DNA of 52,104 nt from positions 1 through 52,104 of the forward strand of contig JAIEOM010000034.1 of the NCBI GenBank assembly GCA_019750455.1. Reading direction: 5' to 3'. Under the pieces are notes generated by a model that worked only from the letters and a program-made list of their open reading frames with translations, was not told where the DNA came from and did no database searches. The DNA is from Sphingomonadales bacterium (lineage in GTDB: Bacteria > Pseudomonadota > Alphaproteobacteria > Sphingomonadales > Sphingomonadaceae). A program made the translations under genes and the position numbers. Of the stretch, positions 9,266 through 16,863 are shown one piece after another (the first letter of the stretch is position 1; each line of letters opens with the position of its first letter).

Positions 9266-10462
9266 ATGTCTGCTCAATCCCGCGAAGTTCTGGTTGCCGG
9301 TGTCGGCATGGTGCCCTTCCTCAAGCCCAGTGCGGGAGCGACATACGACGAGCTTGGCCGGGCGGCGATCCAGCTGGCGCTGGCCGATGCCGGGATTTAC
9401 TATGCCAACGTCGAACAGGCCTATGCGGGCTACGTGTTCGGCGACAGCTGCTGCGGGCAGCGCGTGGTCTATGGCGCCGGAATGACGGGCATCCCGGTGA
9501 TCAACGTCAATAACAACTGTTCGACCGGGTCGACCGCACTGTTCCTCGCGCGGCAAGCGATTGCCTCGGGGGTGGCGGAATGTGTACTGGCAGTCGGCTT
9601 CGAACAGATGAACCCCGGCGCGATCGGCAGCGCCTATGCTGACCGCCCCAGCCCGTTTGCCGATTTCGATGCTGCTTGCGATGCGCTGGTCGATGTCGAA
9701 CTCCCCCTCGCACTGCGATACTTCGGCGGCGCCGGGCGCGAGCATATGGAGAAGTTCGGGAGCACGATCGAGGATTTCGCAAAGATCCGTGCCAAGGCAA
9801 GCCGCCATGCAGCCAAGAACCCTCTTTCCGTTTTCCGCGCCGAGATGACGGTCGAGGAAGTGCTGGGTTCGCAGGTTATCTGGCCCGGCGTAATGACCCG
9901 GCCGATGGCGTGCCCGCCCACGTGCGGAGGCGCTGCCGCCTTGCTGGTCTCGCGCGATTTCGCAAAGCGCCACGGGCTCGATCCGGCAGTCAGGATTGCG
10001 GCGCAGGCCATGGCCACAGACACGCCGGAGACGTTCGAGACCAACAGCATGATCGCTCTGGTCGGCGCTGACATGACCCGCCGTGCGTCACAAGCGGTCT
10101 ACGAAGCCGCAGGGATCGGTCCGCAGGATATCGGCGTGGTCGAACTGCACGATTGTTTCGCCCACAACGAACTCATCACCTATGAAGGCCTAGGTCTGTG
10201 CGGCGAAGGCGAGGCTCCGCAGTTCATCGCCGACGGCAACAACACCCATGGCGGGCGGATCGTCACCAATCCGTCTGGCGGGTTGCTCTCCAAGGGTCAT
10301 CCCCTCGGCGCGACGGGACTTGCACAGTGCTATGAGCTGACGCACCAGCTCCGCGGCACAGCCGAAGCGCGTCAGGTGGAAGGGGTGCGGCACGCGCTTC
10401 AGCACAACCTCGGCCTTGGAGGGGCTTGTGTTGTGACGCTCTATGAGAAAGCCCTCATCTGA
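9266..10462 (+). CDS. SCP2/SCPx-type thiolase (lipid-transfer-protein-like)
   Basis: A 398-residue thiolase-fold protein of the SCPx / Ltp group. The nucleophilic Cys85 is in NNNCSTGST. The catalytic histidines are His295 in ELHDCFAHNE and His345 in SKGHPLGATG. The family cleaves 3-ketoacyl-CoA, notably 2-methyl-branched ones in peroxisomes and in bacterial sterol side-chain degradation; some relatives act as aldol lyases, which is possible here. The start has GGAG 7 nt upstream and lies 29 nt after the racemase. It is the last gene of the plus arm. Confidence 0.9.
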   Translation: MSAQSREVLVAGVGMVPFLKPSAGATYDELGRAAIQLALADAGIYYANVEQAYAGYVFGDSCCGQRVVYGAGMTGIPVINVNNNCSTGSTALFLARQAIASGVAECVLAVGFEQMNPGAIGSAYADRPSPFADFDAACDALVDVELPLALRYFGGAGREHMEKFGSTIEDFAKIRAKASRHAAKNPLSVFRAEMTVEEVLGSQVIWPGVMTRPMACPPTCGGAAALLVSRDFAKRHGLDPAVRIAAQAMATDTPETFETNSMIALVGADMTRRASQAVYEAAGIGPQDIGVVELHDCFAHNELITYEGLGLCGEGEAPQFIADGNNTHGGRIVTNPSGGLLSKGHPLGATGLAQCYELTHQLRGTAEARQVEGVRHALQHNLGLGGACVVTLYEKALI

Positions 10463-10843
10463 GCGGTGGAGTTCTGCCTTCTCCATCGGATCGATTGTCC
10501 GAAATCCGTGAGGAGAAGGAGGAACTGCAACTTGATCACCGAATGTGGGGCGCACAACCGGCTGCCCCCACTATGGTGCGTCCAATGGGCGGCTCCTGAC
10601 AAAAGCGGCCATTCATCCCGCCTTTCGTGAACGACCGGCTTTGCAACAGGATTAGCCTGATCGTCTGAGGGGCCGACGGCAGGGTCGAAGCTTTCTTCCG
10701 GCATTTCGATGAAAAGGCGAACGTCGCCCCGAGAGAGGCGGGTCTCAGCTGCGCGCGTTAACCCTGATTCGCAGGAATTTCGCATCGGACGGAGGCCCTG
10801 CGAGGGTGCCAGAAAAGAGGCTCTGCCCAGTACCTCAAAACGA
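10463..10843. other. Intergenic stretch without a convincing gene
   Basis: About 380 bp follow the thiolase. Open frames exist on both strands, but none has a good start signal, coding-like third-position bias or a recognisable family. The middle (about 10600-10700) could be decayed sequence. Nothing more specific can be supported. Confidence 0.5.
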
Positions 10844-10871
10844 GAAAAGCCCCGATTTCCCGGGGCTTTTC
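10844..10871 (-). terminator. Hairpin terminator after the 12-codon ORF
   Basis: A perfect 11-bp stem GAAAAGCCCCG / CGGGGCTTTTC encloses a 6-nt loop. On the minus strand it follows the mini-ORF stop by 20 nt and is trailed by the U-rich segment TCGTTTTG. It is symmetric enough to act for the plus-strand thiolase operon as well. Confidence 0.7.
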
Positions 10872-10891
10872 AAAAACTTGTCGACGGCAAC

Positions 10892-10930
10892 TTAGCGACC
10901 GCCAAGGCTTTCCCTAATCCATGCCCACAT
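10892..10930 (-). CDS. Candidate 12-residue peptide MWAWIRESLGGR
   Basis: ATG at 10930 is preceded by a consensus AGGAGG (10936-10941) with an optimal 5-nt spacer. It is followed by eleven sense codons and TAA, then the hairpin terminator 20 nt downstream. Two of the 12 residues are tryptophan. It lies downstream of the CHASE2-EAL gene on the same strand, and the next gene beyond is convergent, so it is not an obvious leader of any downstream operon. Either a small-peptide gene or a short RNA carrying a translated ORF would fit. I do not recognise the peptide. Translation is inferred from the Shine-Dalgarno sequence alone. Confidence 0.45.
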   Translation of the reverse strand: MWAWIRESLGGR

Positions 10931-10949
10931 AACGGCCTCCTAGCATTGG

Positions 10950-10986
10950 TTAACCCGATGCCTAGATATGTAACACTTTATTAACC
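10950..10986. promoter_or_regulatory. TTAACC-rich segment, possible CtrA-type sites
   Basis: Contains TTAACC at 10950-10955 and GTAA-N7-TTAACC at 10970-10986. The latter is one mismatch from the TTAA-N7-TTAA pattern bound by the alphaproteobacterial cell-cycle regulator CtrA. It lies just upstream of the 12-codon ORF on its strand. The pattern is short and AT-rich, so chance is a real possibility. Confidence 0.3.
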
Positions 10987-10990
10987 CTAA

Positions 10991-13354
10991 TCAAGCGTTA
11001 ACTGCCGTCCGTCCTCCGCCCATCATTGCCAGAAGTTCGGGCATGGCGATCGCCCGCGAGAAGAGATAGCCCTGCGCCTGATCGCAACCCATGGCGCGCA
11101 GGGTGGCAGCGACAGTGAGGTCCTCGACCCCTTCGGCAACAACCACCTTGCCCAGCGAGTGCGCGATTTCGATCGTGGCGCGCACCACGGCCCGGCTCTC
11201 CTCGGACGTCGCCATGTGCTGGACGAATTTCTTGTCGATCTTGAGCTCGGAGCTCGGCAGCTTCTCGATGTATTCGAGGTTCGACTGTCCCGTGCCGAAA
11301 TCGTCGATCGACAGGCCGATGCCACGTGCCTTCAAGGCTGCGATCTGCGGGGCGATTCGGTGGTCTTCCAGCTTGGCGGTCTCTGTGAGTTCGAGCGTCA
11401 GGTTCTCGGGCGGAAAATTGTAACGGCCAAGCAGGGTCATGATGTCGAACAGCAGGTGTGTGTCTGACAGGCTTTTGGCGGACATGTTGACCGCCAGCTT
11501 GAAACGCGGGTCGAGTGCGATGGCCTGCTTGCCGTCGATCAGAGCCGATTCCATGACGATCAATGTCAACTCGTTTATCCGGTCGCCGGCTTCGGCGGCG
11601 AGCACTAGGTCCTGCGGGTTCACGAATTCACCGCCCGCCGGCTGCCAGCGAATCAGCGTCTCGGCCCCCACAATGCGGCCCGAGGCGAGGTCGACCTTAG
11701 GCTGGTAGGCCACCCCGATATCGCGATCGCGCAGACCCTTTTCGAGCACGCGGATCAGTTCCAGACGGTGATTGCGCGCTTCGAGATGGGCGGCATCATT
11801 GATGATGACACGCACTCCGCGCGTGGTGGCCTCTTCCGCCGCCTGCATCGCCTTCTTGATCCGCAGCGCCACGGGCAGGTCGTAATTGGTGTCGACCCCC
11901 AGCGCCGGCGCGCCGGTCGAGGACTGCCATTCATGGCTGATCGCGGTCTTCAGCATCAGCGCGAGGCCATCGGCATGACGTTCGAGATCGATTGCATCCG
12001 TTCTTGGTGCGAGCCAAACCAGCAGATCACGCTCGAAGGCCACATCGCCGATCTGACCTGGTCCCTTCACATAAGAGATCAGTGTGTTGACGAAGTCACC
12101 GATGTCACGCGAGGACCACTCTTCGGAAATCTCGGCAAGGTTGGCGATCTTGAGCGCATAGATATCGCAATCGGCGCTCGGCTTGTCCGAGCTGATCGCG
12201 CTGGTCGTCATCGCGTCGACGTCGGTGCTGTAATATTTGCGGTTGATGCGGTGGAAACCGAATGCCGCTCCGCCCATCACCAGCAGGGCCGACATGATGT
12301 CGATATGGATCGTAAATTCGTCGAGAACGAAGGGAATCACAAGGAGGAACAGCGCCGCCGTAACCATCGGTTTCGTCCGACGTCGCACGACTGCCTGCAT
12401 CAGCACCGCCGCCGCCGCCAACGCCATCGCGGGGTACCACATGAGGTCGACCGGGGTGCCACGCTTTAGCGTGTGGGCCCCGAGTATGTGGAACATGGCG
12501 CCCGGCAGTTTGCCATAGATCGGATGCCTAAAGATGTCCGACTCATCGATAAAAGTCTTGCCGATGATGACTTTCTTTCCGACGAAGTTCTCTGCCGACA
12601 CCCGGCCACGCAGAACATCGATGTAGCTGTAGCTCGGGATTGTTCGAGGGTTAAACGCGTAGTCCGGACGATAGCGAGCGGCGGATCCAGTGTAGCCACC
12701 GAGGACGGACGAAATCGCGGGATAGATCTTGCCATCCTGTTCCACCCAGGTTTCGAAGACCACCGTAAGTTCGAACGGCGCCATAGTGCCCAGCATTGAT
12801 GCGAGCGACGCCCGGTCACGAAACATCGGCAGAGGCGCATATGTTTCACTTGAGGATAGGCCCGATGCGCCTGCTGGAAGCATACCGAGCCATACCTTGC
12901 CCTTGTGCCTATCCAGTGCGCGAGCAAACTCGACGTCATCGGCAGTGTTGCTCGGGTCGGCGTGAGCGCGGTCCCAGACGATCTTCTCCACCCCAGAGGC
13001 GAAGAGGCGGTCCAACAGCTGGCCGTCATCGCGGCGTGAAGGAAGCGGCTTGCCAAGCTCGTTGAGTGCAGTGTGATCAACGGACACAAGAACGATGTCT
13101 TGCGGTGCAGGACGGGTCCGGAGCTTCGCACGAACTGCGCTGTAATAATCCTCAGCCGGAAGCGGCATTTCAATATAGCCTGAAACCACACCGAAGATTA
13201 TCGCGATAAGCGCGACCTTGATACGCTTGTGACGCAGCAGGTCGCCGCCGGACTGGCCCTTTGCCTTGATGTCCGCATCGGCCACGTCCTTCCGGCCAGA
13301 CCCGAAGGCGCGCCGGATTCTGTCGGCCAGAGATTGAAACGAGGCAATGATCAC
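10991..13354 (-). CDS. CHASE2 sensor protein with degenerate GGDEF-like region and EAL phosphodiesterase domain
   Basis: A 787-residue membrane signalling protein. It has one membrane segment near residues 44-60, an extracytoplasmic CHASE2 domain to about 300 (segments IVLVSVDHTALNELG and GKKVIIGKTFIDESD), then a cluster of membrane segments at about 310-372. A poorly conserved region at about 395-535 holds the place of a GGDEF domain but shows no GGDEF motif. The C-terminal EAL domain reads ETL instead of EAL (565-567) but keeps the metal/catalytic motifs NMSAKSL, ELTETAKLE, DDFGTG, LKIDKKF and VVAEGVED. It is therefore probably an active c-di-GMP phosphodiesterase controlled by an external signal. 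Transcribed alone; the upstream DUF3429 gene on the same strand ends 93 bp before. Confidence 0.88.
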   Translation of the reverse strand: MIIASFQSLADRIRRAFGSGRKDVADADIKAKGQSGGDLLRHKRIKVALIAIIFGVVSGYIEMPLPAEDYYSAVRAKLRTRPAPQDIVLVSVDHTALNELGKPLPSRRDDGQLLDRLFASGVEKIVWDRAHADPSNTADDVEFARALDRHKGKVWLGMLPAGASGLSSSETYAPLPMFRDRASLASMLGTMAPFELTVVFETWVEQDGKIYPAISSVLGGYTGSAARYRPDYAFNPRTIPSYSYIDVLRGRVSAENFVGKKVIIGKTFIDESDIFRHPIYGKLPGAMFHILGAHTLKRGTPVDLMWYPAMALAAAAVLMQAVVRRRTKPMVTAALFLLVIPFVLDEFTIHIDIMSALLVMGGAAFGFHRINRKYYSTDVDAMTTSAISSDKPSADCDIYALKIANLAEISEEWSSRDIGDFVNTLISYVKGPGQIGDVAFERDLLVWLAPRTDAIDLERHADGLALMLKTAISHEWQSSTGAPALGVDTNYDLPVALRIKKAMQAAEEATTRGVRVIINDAAHLEARNHRLELIRVLEKGLRDRDIGVAYQPKVDLASGRIVGAETLIRWQPAGGEFVNPQDLVLAAEAGDRINELTLIVMESALIDGKQAIALDPRFKLAVNMSAKSLSDTHLLFDIMTLLGRYNFPPENLTLELTETAKLEDHRIAPQIAALKARGIGLSIDDFGTGQSNLEYIEKLPSSELKIDKKFVQHMATSEESRAVVRATIEIAHSLGKVVVAEGVEDLTVAATLRAMGCDQAQGYLFSRAIAMPELLAMMGGGRTAVNA

Positions 13355-13447
13355 ACGCGCTATCCCGCAGGGGAACCCAAGCTCCTCCCTAGGATGTAGT
13401 GGTTAATTCATCGCAAACGGATTGGGCCGGAGAGCCTGTGGTCAAGT

Positions 13448-13903
13448 TCAGAGCACCCGCGGCGCGAGCGCGCCAAGCAGGAGGGTGAGCGTTCCCAGAC
13501 CAACCGAAAGGTGCCAGCGCAGCCGCAGAAAATCGGGCGCGGCATATCCCAGTGCACGATCGACCAGCGGGGAGGCGAGGATCAGCGCGCCCAGATAGAA
13601 CAGCGCCGGGCCGGGCCATTCCCACCCGAAGCTCCACGGCAGGAACAGCGCCACGGCGAGCAGGCTGGGCATGATGGCAAGGACATATGCGCCCGTCGTC
13701 GCCCTTCCGCTCTGCACCGCCTGCCCCCACCACACCCCGCCGAGGAAGCTGAAGATTGCCGCAGCATAGGCAAAGCCGCCCGCCAGCGCCGCATATCGCC
13801 ATTCGTGCCCGGCAAGGATCATCGCGCAGCAGAACACTTGGGGCAGCAGCCCCGCATAGCCGAGCACACGGGCTGCGGGGGTCAGTGAAGTTTGTCCGTC
13901 CAT
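13448..13903 (-). CDS. DUF3429 integral membrane protein
   Basis: A 151-residue hydrophobic protein with about five membrane segments. It has the DUF3429-type pattern of an N-terminal LGYAGLLPQ and FLGGVWWGQAV in the second helix pair. No function is established for the family. It is divergent from the SDR gene at 13981, with a 77-bp shared upstream region, and lies upstream of the CHASE2-EAL gene on the same strand. Confidence 0.85.
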   Translation of the reverse strand: MDGQTSLTPAARVLGYAGLLPQVFCCAMILAGHEWRYAALAGGFAYAAAIFSFLGGVWWGQAVQSGRATTGAYVLAIMPSLLAVALFLPWSFGWEWPGPALFYLGALILASPLVDRALGYAAPDFLRLRWHLSVGLGTLTLLLGALAPRVL

Positions 13904-13980
13904 GGCGCCTCAAAGCGCATCGCGCGCGGCGGTTCCCGCCCGGCTTGCGAGGTGCGCCGGATTGCGCCACTTGGAAGCCC

Positions 13981-14754
13981 ATGGAGCTATTCGATCTCAC
14001 CGGCCGCACGGCCATCATCACCGGCGGCAATGGCGGGCTTGGCCTTGCGATGGGCCGCGGTCTCGCCAAGGCGGGCGCCAATGTGGCGATCTGGGCGCGC
14101 AACGCCGACAAAAACGCAGCGGCGGTGGAGGAATTGCGCGGGCTCGGCACGGGCGACGTTCTTGCCCTGACATGCGACGTCGCCGAAGACAGCGCGATCG
14201 CGGGAGCCATGGAGCAAACGCTCGGCACTTTCGGCAAGGTCGATATCTGCTTCGCGAATGCCGGGATTTCAGGAGCCGGCACGGCCATCCCCGACATCAC
14301 CGCCGAAGGCTGGGACCACACGCTGGCCGTCAACACCCGCGGCGCGGCGCTGGTCTACAAGCATGTCACCCGGCACATGATCGAACGCGCCAAGGACGGC
14401 GATATGGGCGGCAAGCTGATCGCGACCTCGTCCGGACAATCGATCATGGGCGTGAACCGCTCGTCCGATTATGCCGCGTCCAAGGCTGCCCTGAATGGCC
14501 TGACCCGCGCCGCTGCCTTCGAACTGGCGCGCTACCAGATCACCGCGAATGCTCTGCTGTTCGGCTTTTACGAGACCGACATCACCGCCAAGGCTGATCC
14601 CAGATTCGCCGAATGGATGAGCCGCCGCATCCCTCTGCGCCGCCCAGGCGATCACGCGGGGCTGGAAGGGCTGGCGGTATTCTTCGCCTCGCCGCACAGC
14701 GATTACATCACGGGACAATGTCTGCCCGTGGATGGCGGCCTGTGCATCTCGTGA
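13981..14754 (+). CDS. SDR-family oxidoreductase
   Basis: A 257-residue classical short-chain dehydrogenase. It has the nucleotide-binding motif TGGNGGLG (15-22), CFANAG in place of NNAG, a serine in ATSSGQSIMG and the catalytic YAASK. The end of the fold carries SDYITGQCLPVDGGLCIS, typical of gluconate or 3-oxoacyl-reductase-like SDRs. I start it at the ATG at 13981 (MELFDLTGRTAI) because upstream in-frame codons do not look like SDR sequence. Substrate cannot be predicted. Confidence 0.87.
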   Translation: MELFDLTGRTAIITGGNGGLGLAMGRGLAKAGANVAIWARNADKNAAAVEELRGLGTGDVLALTCDVAEDSAIAGAMEQTLGTFGKVDICFANAGISGAGTAIPDITAEGWDHTLAVNTRGAALVYKHVTRHMIERAKDGDMGGKLIATSSGQSIMGVNRSSDYAASKAALNGLTRAAAFELARYQITANALLFGFYETDITAKADPRFAEWMSRRIPLRRPGDHAGLEGLAVFFASPHSDYITGQCLPVDGGLCIS

Positions 14755-14833
14755 TGCGGTTTTGGGCCGGAACGCTGCCCTTCCCCAACCGTTAGGCTTG
14801 CATCCCCCCCCCGCAACCGGAAGCCTCTCCCCC

Positions 14834-16219
14834 GTGTCCGACGACGACCAGATTCCCGATTTCGACAAGCTTCCCGAAGACCGCAGCCGCCAGCGGGCTG
14901 TGCCGGCGGGGCGCATCGCGCGGCTGGGCACCTTCGGGCGGCTGGTCGGCGGCGTGGCCGGCGGCATGGTCGCCGAGGGCGCGCGGCGGCTTGCCAGCGG
15001 AGAGGGTGTGTCGGCGCGCGACCTGATCCTCACCCCCGGTAATGTCCAGCGCATGACCGACCGGCTCAGCCACCTGCGCGGGGCGGCGATGAAGATGGGG
15101 CAGATGATCAGCCTCGACGCGGGCGACTTTCTTCCCGAAGAGCTGTCGCGCATTCTCGCCACGCTGCGCGATCAGGCCAACTTCATGCCGACGCGGCAGC
15201 TCGACCAGGTCTTGAAGTCCGAATGGGGGCCCGACTGGCGCAAGCAGTTTCGCTGGTTCAACCCCCGCCCCATCGCCGCCGCCAGCATCGGGCAGGTCCA
15301 CAAGGCCCTTACCCGCGATGGCGAGGAGCTGGCGATCAAGGTGCAGTATCCGGGCGTCGCCAAATCGATCGATAGCGATGTCGATAATGTCATGACGCTT
15401 CTGAAGGTCGCAGGCTTCGCCCCGCCCGAGCTGGAGATGGACAAGCTGATGGCTGCGGCCAAGCAGCAGCTTCACGAAGAGGCCGATTACGAACGCGAAG
15501 GCCGCCAGATGGCGCTTTATCGTGAGCAGCTGGCCGGCGTCGAAGGCTTCGTCGTGCCGCGTTTGCATGAAGGGCTGACCCGCGGCTCGATCCTCGCGAT
15601 GAGCTTTGAAGAAGGCGTCAGCATCGAGGAACTGGGCAACGAGAGCCCCGAACGCCGCGACGAGGTGTTCGCCCGGCTGATCAGGCTGGTAACGCGAGAG
15701 CTGTTCGATTTCGGCGTGATGCAGACCGATCCGAACTTCGCCAATTTCCGCTACCGGCGCGAGACGGGGGAGATTGTCCTGCTCGATTTCGGTGCCTGCC
15801 GCCCGGTCGATCCGGCGGTGGCGAACGGCTATCGCAAGATGCTGCTCGCCGGTTTGCAGGGCAATGCCGAGGAGGTTCTCGCCGCCACGATCGAAGCCGG
15901 GTTCATGATGCCGATCGTAGCCGAAAAGCACCCCGAGCGGGTGCGGCGGATGATCGACATCGTCATCAACGAAATGCGCGCCGATGCCCCCTTCGATTTC
16001 GGCGACCGCGCCTTCATTCCGCTACTGCGCGAGGAAGGCTGGGCAATCGCGCAGGACAAGGACACCTGGGCCTTCCCGCCGATCGAGACCCTGTTCGTGC
16101 AGAGAAAAGTCAGCGGCACGGCGCTTCTGGGGGCGCGGCTGAAGGCCAGGGCCAACATCCGCCGGATCACGGAGGAAGTGCTGGCGAGCACATCGCCGAT
16201 GGGCGCAAACGCCGCCTGA
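14834..16219 (+). CDS. ABC1/AarF (UbiB-COQ8-like) atypical kinase
   Basis: A 461-residue member of the ABC1 atypical kinase family. It has the family KxGQ motif (MKMGQMIS), the alanine-rich-loop segment AAASIGQVHKA, the ion-pair lysine in LAIKVQYPG and the metal-binding aspartate in VLLDFGACRPVD. Relatives support ubiquinone biosynthesis or lipid homeostasis, but this one is separated from any ubi gene, so the specific role is open. I take the GTG at 14834 as start; earlier in-frame codons overlap the SDR 3' end and translate to low-complexity sequence. Confidence 0.85.
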   Translation: MSDDDQIPDFDKLPEDRSRQRAVPAGRIARLGTFGRLVGGVAGGMVAEGARRLASGEGVSARDLILTPGNVQRMTDRLSHLRGAAMKMGQMISLDAGDFLPEELSRILATLRDQANFMPTRQLDQVLKSEWGPDWRKQFRWFNPRPIAAASIGQVHKALTRDGEELAIKVQYPGVAKSIDSDVDNVMTLLKVAGFAPPELEMDKLMAAAKQQLHEEADYEREGRQMALYREQLAGVEGFVVPRLHEGLTRGSILAMSFEEGVSIEELGNESPERRDEVFARLIRLVTRELFDFGVMQTDPNFANFRYRRETGEIVLLDFGACRPVDPAVANGYRKMLLAGLQGNAEEVLAATIEAGFMMPIVAEKHPERVRRMIDIVINEMRADAPFDFGDRAFIPLLREEGWAIAQDKDTWAFPPIETLFVQRKVSGTALLGARLKARANIRRITEEVLASTSPMGANAA

Positions 16220-16296
16220 TACCGGCCAGACCCGCCCTTGCCCCCCTCCAGGCTCTCGTCAGATACGGCTTGCCGCCCTTTGCTACCCGTCAACGA

Positions 16297-16312
16297 TGTT
16301 TCACGCGAAACC
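16297..16312. other. parS-like palindrome
   Basis: TGTTTCACGCGAAACC matches 14 of 16 positions of the widely conserved ParB-binding parS consensus TGTTTCACGTGAAACA. It lies in the intergenic region before the phosphatase gene. ParB binding is not demonstrated. A lone site with two mismatches could be fortuitous. Confidence 0.4.
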
Positions 16313-16361
16313 AACGAGATAGTCTGTGGACACGGTCGATCGTTTGTAATATCCGCGCCGC

Positions 16362-16862
16362 ATGCATGGGGGAATGGAACACAAGACTGGCGTATTGTTC
16401 GTGTGTCTGGGCAATATCTGTCGGTCACCGATGGCTGAAGGCGCGTTCCGTGTTGCGGCACAGGAGCGGGGCCTTGCAGTCCATGTCGATTCAGCCGGAA
16501 CCGCATCCTACCACGTCGGCCAATCACCCGATCCGCGCGCCATCGAAGCGGCACGGGCGAACGGGATCGACATAGCCGGCCAATCGGCCCGCCAGCTCGA
16601 GCGGGACGATTTCTACCGTTTCCGCCATATCATCGCCCTCGACCGCGCCAACCTCGAAGCCATCCGCATCAAGGCACCGCGTGACGGAACGGCGAGCCTG
16701 GCCATGCTGCTCGATGCGGTCGAGGGGCGCCGGGGCGAACCGGTCGCCGATCCCTATTATGGCGATGCAGCGGCCTTCGATGCGGCATGGCGGGTGATCA
16801 ACCTCGGGGTTACAGCGTGGGCCGAGCGGCTGGCGCGCGTGGCCGCGACGTTACGCTCCTGA
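16362..16862 (+). CDS. Low-molecular-weight protein tyrosine phosphatase
   Basis: A 166-residue LMW-PTP. The P-loop CLGNICRSP holds the nucleophilic cysteine and the C-x5-R signature near the N-terminus, and the general-acid aspartate is in the C-terminal DPYYGD. Bacterial relatives dephosphorylate tyrosine kinases of exopolysaccharide systems or arsenate-like substrates; none is nearby. Starts at 16362 and 16374 are both possible. TAATAT at 16347-16352 could be the -10 of a nearly leaderless transcript starting at the first. The stop is 1 nt from the convergent recG stop. Confidence 0.9.
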   Translation: MHGGMEHKTGVLFVCLGNICRSPMAEGAFRVAAQERGLAVHVDSAGTASYHVGQSPDPRAIEAARANGIDIAGQSARQLERDDFYRFRHIIALDRANLEAIRIKAPRDGTASLAMLLDAVEGRRGEPVADPYYGDAAAFDAAWRVINLGVTAWAERLARVAATLRS

Positions 16863-16863
16863 T

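Noticed and set aside
10441-10785. A 114-codon minus-strand frame after the thiolase
   Set aside because: No ribosome site, no family, codon use unlike neighbours; it overlaps the thiolase end.
13389-14336. A 315-codon minus frame across the DUF3429/SDR divergent region
   Set aside because: Covers two real genes in other frames and has low-complexity Ala/Arg/Pro sequence.
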